Assembly: GCA_937975715.1 (NCBI GenBank)
Contig: CALJUA010000063.1
Coordinates: 1-5,652 of the forward strand
Length of the DNA stretch: 5,652 nt
Source: an uncultured Candidatus Planktophila sp.
Lineage (GTDB): Bacteria > Actinomycetota > Actinomycetes > Nanopelagicales > Nanopelagicaceae
Direction of reading: 5' to 3'
The notes under the pieces were generated by a model that ran no database searches, was not told the DNA's origin, and saw nothing but the letters and a program-made list of their open reading frames with translations. A program made the position numbers and the translations under genes. Of this stretch, positions 1 to 4,623 are shown one piece after another; within the stretch, counting starts at the first letter, position 1, and every line of letters starts with the position of its first letter.

Positions 1-263
1 GTATCCGCTTTGAATAAGCTTTCTGCGAATTGTTTTGCCTTCTCGTAGTTTACAATTGCGCTTTCTATTGTTTGATTATAAGTATCTCGCACAGAAAGCG
101 GCATTACATTATTGACAAACCAGCGTAAGTTTAAATCAATTTCCAAACAACGTTGTAAAACAGTAGGTGTAAGCACAACACCATCGGGCCACTCAGAATT
201 GAAGATATCGAGTTGTTCTTGGCATGTATTATGTTGTTCGAGTAGTTGTTTTGTAACTAACAT
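1..263 (-). CDS. Hypothetical protein, N-terminal 87 residues (runs off left edge)
   Basis: An open frame of 87 codons begins MLVTKQLLEQHNTCQEQLDI and stays open to the left edge of the window, so the C-terminus is missing. The start is supported by a Shine-Dalgarno sequence (AGGAAA, about 268-273) six bases upstream. An ATG four bases further upstream is in another frame and soon stops. The gene begins 22 bases after the transglycosylase stop and probably shares its transcript. The visible part is soluble and looks largely helical, with a conserved-looking tryptophan pair (SEWPDG, LRWFVNN) and no signal peptide or membrane segment. I do not recognise the family. Its place directly after an exported cell-wall enzyme could mean a role in lysis or virion structure, but nothing in the residues shows this. 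Confidence 0.75.
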   Translation of the reverse strand, partial: MLVTKQLLEQHNTCQEQLDIFNSEWPDGVVLTPTVLQRCLEIDLNLRWFVNNVMPLSVRDTYNQTIESAIVNYEKAKQFAESLFKAD

Positions 264-285
264 TCATTTTCCTACATTGTTTGAA

Positions 286-789
286 TTATCCTCTCATCTT
301 TTGTTGGTACTTAGTCTTTAGCTTCATTACTTTACGAACAAACTTCTTTGCTGCTGGTGGTACTCCACGATGCCGCCTTACCGCATTGGGACCAGCGTTG
401 TAGCTTGCCAGTACCAACGACAGATTGCCGTCGTACTCATCGTATAGCATACGTAGATACTTTGCGCCACCATAAATATTCTGTGCTGGATGATACGGGT
501 CCCTGACTCCAAGCTTACGGGCTGTGGGTCCCATCAACTGCATCAATCCTTTGGCACCAGCATGTGACTTCGCGCGTGGATTAAAGCCAGATTCAGTTTC
601 GATTACACTATAAATCAAAGCTGGATCTAGTTTGAATTCTCTTGCTGAATCATGTACGATTTCATCATATTTACTTATTCTAGGTCCATCTACTGGACAC
701 TTGTTGTATTTAAATTTAGCTGGAGTTAATATTGTAGCACACGATGTGCTGGCAAACAATAATATAGACAATAATGGAATTAACTTCAT
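286..789 (-). CDS. Exported lytic transglycosylase, SLT domain (GH23-type)
   Basis: The 167-aa protein should cleave the MurNAc-GlcNAc bond of peptidoglycan. Residues 1-20 (MKLIPLLSILLFASTSCATI) form a signal peptide. The cysteine at 17 sits in a poor lipobox (S-T-S-C), so either a lipoprotein or signal-peptidase-I cleavage after SCA is possible. The SLT fold spans about 45-140: catalytic Glu66 in ETESGFNP, then the HAGAKGLMQLMGPTA motif (76-90), the QNIYGGAKYLRMLY segment (103-116) and ASYNAGPNAV (128-137), all diagnostic of Slt70-like enzymes. The start at 789 was chosen over an in-frame ATG at 933 because AAAGGA (796-801) lies six bases upstream, the signal peptide begins there, and the longer form would start inside the clamp gene and upstream of the promoter's own start point. 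It has a dedicated promoter (878-906). In phages such enzymes serve lysis or entry. A signal sequence argues against a plain tail-tip enzyme. Confidence 0.93.
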   Translation of the reverse strand: MKLIPLLSILLFASTSCATILTPAKFKYNKCPVDGPRISKYDEIVHDSAREFKLDPALIYSVIETESGFNPRAKSHAGAKGLMQLMGPTARKLGVRDPYHPAQNIYGGAKYLRMLYDEYDGNLSLVLASYNAGPNAVRRHRGVPPAAKKFVRKVMKLKTKYQQKMRG

Positions 790-877
790 AAGCCATCCTT
801 TGTTGAAGGTTTTCTCTCGGGTAGGATTCGAGGAACGGCATCGAAGGCGCTCTTTTCTGAGCAGCGAAGGAAATTCC

Positions 878-906
878 ATTATACCATATTTTTGTGCGGA
901 GATCAA
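878..906 (-). promoter_or_regulatory. Strong sigma70-type promoter for the transglycosylase gene
   Basis: On the minus strand TTGATC (901-906) is followed by exactly 17 bases and a perfect TATAAT (878-883), preceded by TG one base away (TGGTATAAT), which is an extended -10. Predicted transcription starts near 871, giving a leader of about 80 bases before the transglycosylase ATG at 789. The -35 overlaps the stop codon of the clamp gene (903-905), so the promoter sits at the gene boundary. Its near-consensus form suggests reading by the host housekeeping polymerase without a phage activator. Confidence 0.8.
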
Positions 907-1976
907 GGCAAATCTGGAGGTGGCGTCATGCACGCAATTACCTGACGGTGCCTGCGATTGTCTGTATCAACAATGAGACACGATGTGGCTGATTCTGGGA
1001 AGTGGATTTCAACCTCTGCGCTCTTAACGTGCTTCAATGCTTCATTTAAGAATTTGGAATTGATTCCAGTCTTGAACGGCTTAATGGTTCCATTAACGGA
1101 GACATATTCACTTGCTTGATATGTTCCACTAAATGTCCACAGAGTCAGCTTGTCTGGTTCAGCATTCAAACCGATGCAATGTTTGTCACCTTCCGCAATC
1201 GTAGTGATACGTAGAGCTTCCTGTAGCTCTGCTACATTAACAGTAAATACCGAAGGTGGATTCTTCGGAATGATTGCAGTGTAGTCAGGGAAGGTCCCAT
1301 CAACAAGACGCATTGTAATCAACGTCTTATCAAATTCTACCTTACACTGGTTCGATTCAATCCACACCTTGTGCTTATCAGAGTCACCAAGCACACCCTT
1401 ACATGCTTTCAAACACTCCGAAGAAAGAAGAACAGACTTAAACTCAGAGATATCTGAAGCACAGAAAGTTTCCGCGATACGGTATCCATTGGTGGATACA
1501 AGAATGAAACCATCCTTGACATACTGCATACAAACAGATTCGAATTCGGGGCGACCGAAATTCAATTCCGCTGCAGCAAAGAGAACCTGCATAACAGGAA
1601 TTTCGAAATCCATTTCAAACCAAGGTTCCCCAAGTGGAGGATCGATACGAGGAAATGCAATCGCATCGATGAGAGGGAACTTAAGCTTGGAACGACCGCA
1701 CTTGATATGTGCGATCTTATCGTCCTGTTCGATATCGAATGGCTTACCAAGTGAGTGTAGCTGTGAGAGCTTTGCCGCATCAATCAGAACCGCACCCGGC
1801 TCCACGATTACACCAGCGTCTACGTTACTACGAACAAACATACTCCCATTGGTAGCGGTAAGACGAATCTCTTCATCCGCTTCAATGAGAACGTGAGAGT
1901 AATAACTATGTTTTGGATTAACAGCACACCGCACTTGTGCGAGTGCATTCCCTAGTTCTAATTTATTGATTTTCAT
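903..1976 (-). CDS. dnaN: DNA polymerase III beta subunit-like sliding clamp
   Basis: The 357-aa product is a DnaN-family sliding clamp, a ring that tethers the replicative polymerase to DNA. The length matches the bacterial clamp (about 365 aa) and three repeated domains can be followed (about 1-115, 116-240, 241-357). Family signatures include SHVLIEADEEIRLTATNGS (27-45), VLIDAAKLSQL (63-73), FPRIDPP (108-114), VLFAAAELNFGRPEFESV (131-148) with VSTNGYRIAE (160-169), and VDGTFPDYTAIIP (225-237). The extreme C-terminus is unusual: it ends RQVIACMTPPPDLP where cellular clamps usually end in a YLVMPMRL-like tail that forms part of the partner-binding groove. The gene starts with ATG at 1976 with a weak Shine-Dalgarno (GGTGA, 1987-1991). 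It lies directly downstream of repeat cluster A. A phage-encoded clamp implies partly self-sufficient replication. Confidence 0.93.
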   Translation of the reverse strand: MKINKLELGNALAQVRCAVNPKHSYYSHVLIEADEEIRLTATNGSMFVRSNVDAGVIVEPGAVLIDAAKLSQLHSLGKPFDIEQDDKIAHIKCGRSKLKFPLIDAIAFPRIDPPLGEPWFEMDFEIPVMQVLFAAAELNFGRPEFESVCMQYVKDGFILVSTNGYRIAETFCASDISEFKSVLLSSECLKACKGVLGDSDKHKVWIESNQCKVEFDKTLITMRLVDGTFPDYTAIIPKNPPSVFTVNVAELQEALRITTIAEGDKHCIGLNAEPDKLTLWTFSGTYQASEYVSVNGTIKPFKTGINSKFLNEALKHVKSAEVEIHFPESATSCLIVDTDNRRHRQVIACMTPPPDLP

Positions 1977-2017
1977 ATTTACACTTTCACCAATACATCT
2001 TAGGCATAGGCGATTAT

Positions 2018-2083
2018 TCCTCAGTCTCTACGCAGGCCAGTATCCTCAGTCTCTAATTAGCTCGCGGGCCATCCTCAGTCTCT
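2018..2083 (-). repeat. Short direct repeats, cluster A (3 copies of AGAGACTGAGGA)
   Basis: Three perfect copies of the 12-mer AGAGACTGAGGA (minus strand) lie at 2018-2029, 2043-2054 and 2072-2083, with intervals of 13 and 17 bases. They fill the gap between the 84-aa gene and the clamp gene. The stop codon of the 84-aa gene (2083-2085) shares one base with the first copy. The interval TGGCCCGCGAGCTAATT resembles intervals in cluster B. The remaining 40 bases to the clamp start show no clear promoter or terminator. Confidence 0.9.
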
Positions 2084-2337
2084 CAGAAATCCTCGTACTT
2101 AAGAATCTTACTTTTCCTTTTCTTAACAGCTTTAACTTCCTTAAGTATTGCTTCCAATTCAAATTTAATATCATCTAGATTATCAAACGGACCAAGAATT
2201 GCGTTCGTTGTAATCATATATGGTTTTGTATCTTTTTCTGTTTTATAATACGCCTCGTGAACTTGTAGCACAGTTTGTTTTGAAAGAATTTTTGTTTTTG
2301 GATATGTTCGTTTTACTATCCGAAAATTCCATGACAT
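2083..2337 (-). CDS. Conserved phage-type hypothetical protein (MSWNFRIVK family)
   Basis: This 84-aa protein begins MSWNFRIVKR and continues with VLQVHEAYYKTEKDTKPYMI and GPFDNLDDIKFELEAIL. This pattern, an N-terminal M-[ST]-W-N-[YF]-R-[IV]-V followed by an H-E-x-Y-Y strand and a C-terminal helix with L-x-x-x-L spacing, occurs in many small phage proteins of unknown function. The tail is lysine-rich (KEVKAVKKRKSKILKYEDF). The start is fixed by this N-terminal signature. No good Shine-Dalgarno precedes it: the ATG directly follows a degenerate repeat copy (GAGACTGAC), whose GAG would have to serve. The gene is bracketed by repeat clusters A and B and is somewhat richer in A and T than its neighbours. 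The function is unknown; a link to the flanking repeat system is only positional. Confidence 0.85.
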   Translation of the reverse strand: MSWNFRIVKRTYPKTKILSKQTVLQVHEAYYKTEKDTKPYMITTNAILGPFDNLDDIKFELEAILKEVKAVKKRKSKILKYEDF

Positions 2338-2487
2338 GTCAGTCTCTACCTTATTGCGAGCGGGGTTCTCAGTCTCTCTAGTGCTGTTCCTCAGTCTCTG
2401 TCCCTGCGAGCCATCCTCAGTCTCTAATCTACAAGAGCCACGTTCCTCAGTCTCATTAGCTTATTGCGAGCGGCGATCTCAGTCTCT
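2336..2487 (-). repeat. Short direct repeats, cluster B (6 copies)
   Basis: Six copies of AGAGACTGAGGA or variants end-to-end lie about 22-32 bases apart: 2476-2487 (10/12), 2444-2455 (11/12), 2414-2425 and 2388-2399 (perfect), 2366-2377 (11/12) and 2336-2347 (9/12, adjoining the 84-aa start). The intervals are 10-20 bases. Two intervals share CCGCTCGCAATAAG, and a third carries the related GGCTCGCAG, so the whole unit and not just the 12-mer has been copied. The first copy supplies the TGA stop of the TnpB-like gene (2479-2481). Apart from mini-frames of 10 codons or fewer, the 141 bases between the two genes code for nothing. Confidence 0.9.
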
Positions 2488-3534
2488 CTTAGGTTTTTGG
2501 ATTACGATTCCAACTTCACTTCCCTTATATGCACACTGCTGCTTGAGCATATGCCAAGGTAGATCACCACCATCAATTGCCCATTCCAGAATACCTACAT
2601 TCTGAAACTGACACCAAGTGATAATCTGCTTGGAAAGGTTATGAAGCGGAGTCTTACTCCATTCTTCAAAGTTTCCTGTCTTTGCAAACTGTTGACGCAT
2701 CCGATGCCAACGACGGGCTTTACCAAGACTCATACGAATACGTTTATGAATCTGAGTAAAATTATCCTTCATGGTTCGAATACGATGCAAGTGATCAGTC
2801 AGATGAAGCTCACGACCATTCGAACGCAACACCAAACGGGTCCCATCATCCTGCAACGCAAGAGTAGCCGTGTGGGTCCCATGTAGCTCTGCAGCTTTGG
2901 TCTTTGGACGAGCGTAAACCAACTGTGCCCGAACCTTAGCAGTGGTTCGCTTGAAAAGAATATTGATTCTCTTAAGCTTCCAGTTACCAGCAGCGATATT
3001 ATCCAGTGTATTAATTAGATATGGCTCTCGCTTAATTGCCGGCATGTAGATTGGAAGCTCTGTCATTGGAACAGAACGACCGGGAGCAATGCGAACCCAA
3101 ATGGATAGACCATCAGGCGTTCGTGCGAGGGACCCACCTCCCTGATGCACTTGGAATGATAGCGCACGATAGGCGTCTAGCAAAGCGAGTTTCTGCACAC
3201 CAGCAAGAATCTTCTTACCGTCACGCTGCCATGCACCTTTAACGTGTGTATCAACGCCCAGACGAGCAACAGAAGAAAGCTTCTGATTATACTCGACAAA
3301 GACAGAAGGTTCCAGCTTGATGCCTCGCGCTCGCAAATAGTTTTCGGCCAATCGATGATTACCGAAACGTGCGGATTCGCGTGCAGCATCAAACAACTTT
3401 TTCCACTGGTCCTTCTTCGGAGTGACCAGTGGAACCGTAACAACTCGACTAACAGTCTCAGTGAAATGGGAAAAATGTTCCTCAGTCTCTTCAAATCTAT
3501 CTAGATCGACAGACTTCTCCTCAGTCTCAAGCAT
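2479..3534 (-). CDS. TnpB/Cas12-like protein, probably nuclease-impaired and C-terminally truncated
   Basis: The 351-aa product resembles the RNA-guided TnpB/Cas12 family. After a repeat-encoded acidic N-terminus (1-30) come helical segments (FDAARESARFGNHRLAENYL, 48-67; VQKLALLDAYRALSF, 113-127), a beta-rich part of WED type (SIWVRI 144-149; GNWKLKRINILFKRTTAKVRAQLVY, about 183-207), then a RuvC-like half. The RuvC-I position reads GTHTATLALQDDG (219-231) where active enzymes have G-[IV]-D-x-G, so the first catalytic Asp seems absent. Arg/Lys-rich helices follow (260-283), then TPLHNLSKQIITWC (295-308), the RuvC-II strand GILEW with Glu317, and LPWHMLKQQCAYKGSEVGI (325-343), close to the W..L...YK....G signature of TnpB. 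It ends nine residues later, without the CxxC zinc finger or RuvC-III Asp. The start is supported by AAGGA six bases upstream (about 3541-3545). The repeat encodes ETEE at both 3-6 and 16-19 and supplies the stop. TldR-like DNA binding without cleavage is the likeliest role. Family membership rests on motifs read by eye. Confidence 0.72.
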   Translation of the reverse strand: MLETEEKSVDLDRFEETEEHFSHFTETVSRVVTVPLVTPKKDQWKKLFDAARESARFGNHRLAENYLRARGIKLEPSVFVEYNQKLSSVARLGVDTHVKGAWQRDGKKILAGVQKLALLDAYRALSFQVHQGGGSLARTPDGLSIWVRIAPGRSVPMTELPIYMPAIKREPYLINTLDNIAAGNWKLKRINILFKRTTAKVRAQLVYARPKTKAAELHGTHTATLALQDDGTRLVLRSNGRELHLTDHLHRIRTMKDNFTQIHKRIRMSLGKARRWHRMRQQFAKTGNFEEWSKTPLHNLSKQIITWCQFQNVGILEWAIDGGDLPWHMLKQQCAYKGSEVGIVIQKPKRD

Positions 3535-3749
3535 ATATATTCCTTATAGCTGATCGCCCAGTTCCTTAGTCTCTCATAACCGATCGCCCAGTTCCTCAGT
3601 CTCTATATTATTTATAAACAATTCCTATAGAGAAATGCAGCATTACTCTCAGTCTCTCTACGACGGGGGGATTCATCTCAGTCCCTCTAAGCCTATTTCC
3701 TCAGTCAATGAAAGCCTATTGAATGATGGGGGGCCGCGCCTCAATCTCT
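3479..3749 (-). repeat. Short direct repeats, cluster C (8 copies, two inside the TnpB-like gene)
   Basis: Copies of AGAGACTGAGGA lie at 3738-3749 (10/12), 3698-3709 (9/12), 3675-3686 (9/12), 3646-3657 (10/12), 3593-3604 (perfect), 3563-3574 (11/12), and inside the coding sequence at 3518-3529 (11/12) and 3479-3490 (perfect). All are in the same direction as the other clusters. Degeneracy increases away from the gene, as in a decaying array. Intervals also contain copied pieces: GAYGGGGGG upstream (on +) of two copies (3661-3669, 3724-3732) and AAGCCTATT twice (3689-3697, 3712-3720). The stretch 3535-3766 contains no convincing gene. Confidence 0.85.
3552..3604. repeat. 30-base-period tandem repeat upstream of the TnpB-like gene
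   Basis: A 23-base unit (3552-3574) recurs 30 bases later (3582-3604) with a single mismatch. Each unit consists of GATCGCCCAGT followed by one copy of the 12-base repeat. This is the clearest case in which interval and repeat were duplicated together. It lies just upstream of the Shine-Dalgarno of the TnpB-like gene. Confidence 0.9.
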
Positions 3750-3766
3750 CGATACAAAGGGGTGGC

Positions 3767-3901
3767 GGGGAGGAACCGGGAGACTAGCCGGTCCCTCCCC
3801 TAATCGCGTGTCTAACCCGTTATTCGGCGTCTGAGGAACGCCTCATGCACTTAAAGTGCGACTCGTCCGGAGACGAGGTGAGAGTTACGGTGACTCGCGA
3901 T
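3767..3901 (-). ncRNA. Candidate structured RNA with repeat-complementary segments
   Basis: Five hairpins can be drawn without overlap: 3767-3800 (7 + 5 bp around an 8-base loop 3780-3787), 3826-3842 (GGCGT/ACGCC, 7-base loop), 3847-3859 (GCACT/AGTGC), 3862-3877 (CTCGTC/GACGAG, 4-base loop) and 3882-3896 (GAGTTA/TGACTC). ATCGCG (3803-3808) can pair with CGCGAT (3896-3901), closing the last four into one multi-branched domain. On the minus strand loop 1 contains AGTCTC, loop 2 is TCCTCAG and hairpin 4 contains CCTCGTCTC; all are complementary to parts of the repeat AGAGACTGAGGA. The strand is uncertain: the outer mismatch of hairpin 1 becomes G-U on minus, favouring minus, while a G-U in the last hairpin favours plus. 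No tRNA, tmRNA or RNase P signature and no T-run for a terminator are visible. The region is more G+C rich than its surroundings. Confidence 0.5.
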
Positions 3902-3917
3902 GTACGTGAAACTTAGC

Positions 3918-4109
3918 TCATGCAGTGGCAACTGTCAAGTGGTCTTCTCGCACCTGCTGCTCAAGGAAAACTCGAATTCGATTTGTCTCGTCCTTCGGGT
4001 TTCCAAGTGCATCCAGACCACTGCAGAGATAATCAATCGCTGCTTGTCGATCCTTCTTAGGGGTTCGATCAATGATTGAAAGGGCGTATGCCTGTGCTGC
4101 TGTAATCAT
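3918..4109 (-). CDS. Hypothetical protein, 63 aa
   Basis: The product begins MITAAQAYALSIIDRTPKKD and contains AAIDYLCSGLDALGNPKDETNRIRVFLEQQVREDHL. It looks all-helical, with no signal peptide, membrane segment or metal motif. I do not recognise the family. The start codon overlaps the stop of the preceding 52-aa gene by one base (TAATG), and a strong GGAGG (4114-4118) lies four bases upstream inside that gene, so translational coupling is likely. It is the last gene of the right-hand cluster; the structured noncoding region begins about 17 bases after its stop. Confidence 0.8.
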   Translation of the reverse strand: MITAAQAYALSIIDRTPKKDRQAAIDYLCSGLDALGNPKDETNRIRVFLEQQVREDHLTVATA

Positions 4110-4267
4110 TATGCCTCCATCTTTGATTCTTCAGTTATGAACTTAAGTAAACGGTCGATATCAATGGATCTATTGATGGCTTTGTGTGCGTTAAGCCATT
4201 TAGTCAAACGCTTACGCTCTTCACGAACGCCATTCTCATAAGCTTCGTTATATAGATCTTGAATCAT
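4109..4267 (-). CDS. Hypothetical protein, 52 aa, coupled to both neighbours
   Basis: This small frame starts MIQDLYNEAYENGVREERKR and ends LLKFITEESKMEA. It is a charged, probably helical protein with no recognisable domain. The support is positional: the ATG overlaps the stop of the 97-aa gene as ATGA (4264-4267), its TAA overlaps the next ATG as TAATG (4107-4111), and it exactly fills what would otherwise be a 154-base hole in a packed cluster. A GAGG (part of CACTGAGG) lies upstream of the ATG at a workable distance. The end of this gene also carries the Shine-Dalgarno of the 63-aa gene. The function is unknown. Confidence 0.8.
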   Translation of the reverse strand: MIQDLYNEAYENGVREERKRLTKWLNAHKAINRSIDIDRLLKFITEESKMEA

Positions 4268-4557
4268 GTGAACCTCAGTGGTTCCTTTGCAGCGTGTGCC
4301 TCACGCAACGCCTCGATTAAATATTCTGCACGCATTCGTGCTTCATCAGTTGGAAGTTTAGGTTGCGAAATTTCCAGCATGTCAGCTAGGGATTGACACT
4401 TATCGTGTGCGAAGCCTTCGTCTGTATGAGCATAAGCTTCGAATACATTTAGTTGTACAAGTTGTTCGTCGGTGAGAATTTCATGTAGCTCAGCAATGAA
4501 TCTGCCGTAGTTACCATGCGACCAATAGATTCTACCGTGCGAACTACGAAACGGCAT
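4264..4557 (-). CDS. Hypothetical protein, 97 aa
   Basis: The product begins MPFRSSHGRIYWSHGNYGRF and has an aromatic, Gly/Ser-rich N-terminal 20 residues followed by helices (FIAELHEILTDEQLVQLNVF, LADMLEISQP, ARMRAEYLIEALREAHAAKE). It has no signal peptide or metal-binding motif, and I do not recognise the family. The start is supported by GAGG five to six bases upstream (CCGAGGTAGTTATG). A 66-base gap separates it from the upstream 123-aa gene; the gap contains a small inverted repeat TTCTG/CAGAA but no obvious promoter or T-run. The stop overlaps the next ATG by four bases (ATGA), indicating coupling with the 52-aa gene. Confidence 0.82.
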   Translation of the reverse strand: MPFRSSHGRIYWSHGNYGRFIAELHEILTDEQLVQLNVFEAYAHTDEGFAHDKCQSLADMLEISQPKLPTDEARMRAEYLIEALREAHAAKEPLRFT

Positions 4558-4623
4558 AACTACCTCGGTTTTCGACTCCTAAACGTTAACTTACAGGGAT
4601 TCTGAATGTTCCAGAAGTACCAA

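Noticed and set aside
790..933. A longer start for the transglycosylase at 933
   Set aside because: It would place about 48 extra residues before a clear signal peptide, begin inside the clamp gene and upstream of the promoter's start point; the ATG at 789 has a good Shine-Dalgarno.
1369..1896. A 175-codon plus-strand open frame inside the clamp gene
   Set aside because: It is antisense to a well-supported gene, has no family resemblance and has an improbable serine-rich composition.
3600..3660. T7-like promoter (TAAT...CTCTATAGG on the minus strand) or a sigma70 promoter in the AT-rich stretch
   Set aside because: The element is three bases too long for the T7 form and no second copy supports it; no -35 fits the TATAAA-like box. 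A promoter here is plausible but unsupported.
3608..3676. A 22-codon minus-strand frame (MNPPVVERLRVMLHFSIGIV...) preceded by AGAGGG
   Set aside because: It runs through repeat units, has no coding character beyond a chance start and ribosome-like site, and no recognisable product.
2018..3749. A classical CRISPR array
   Set aside because: The repeats are only 12 bases, are degenerate, have variable spacing, are interrupted by genes and partly lie inside a coding sequence. Several intervals are copies of each other. No cas1/cas2 is present.
3774..3800. Group I intron core (GAGACTAG resembles the conserved R segment)
   Set aside because: It is the loop of a perfect hairpin, and no partner S segment, P3/P8 pairing or split gene is visible.
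3767..3800. Intrinsic terminator
   Set aside because: The hairpin is strong but neither strand has a T-run after it.
3826..3842. Hammerhead ribozyme (CTGAGGA matches the CUGANGA core)
   Set aside because: No GAAA segment follows a second stem at a suitable place, and no cleavage site with the third stem could be drawn; the motif sits in a simple hairpin loop.
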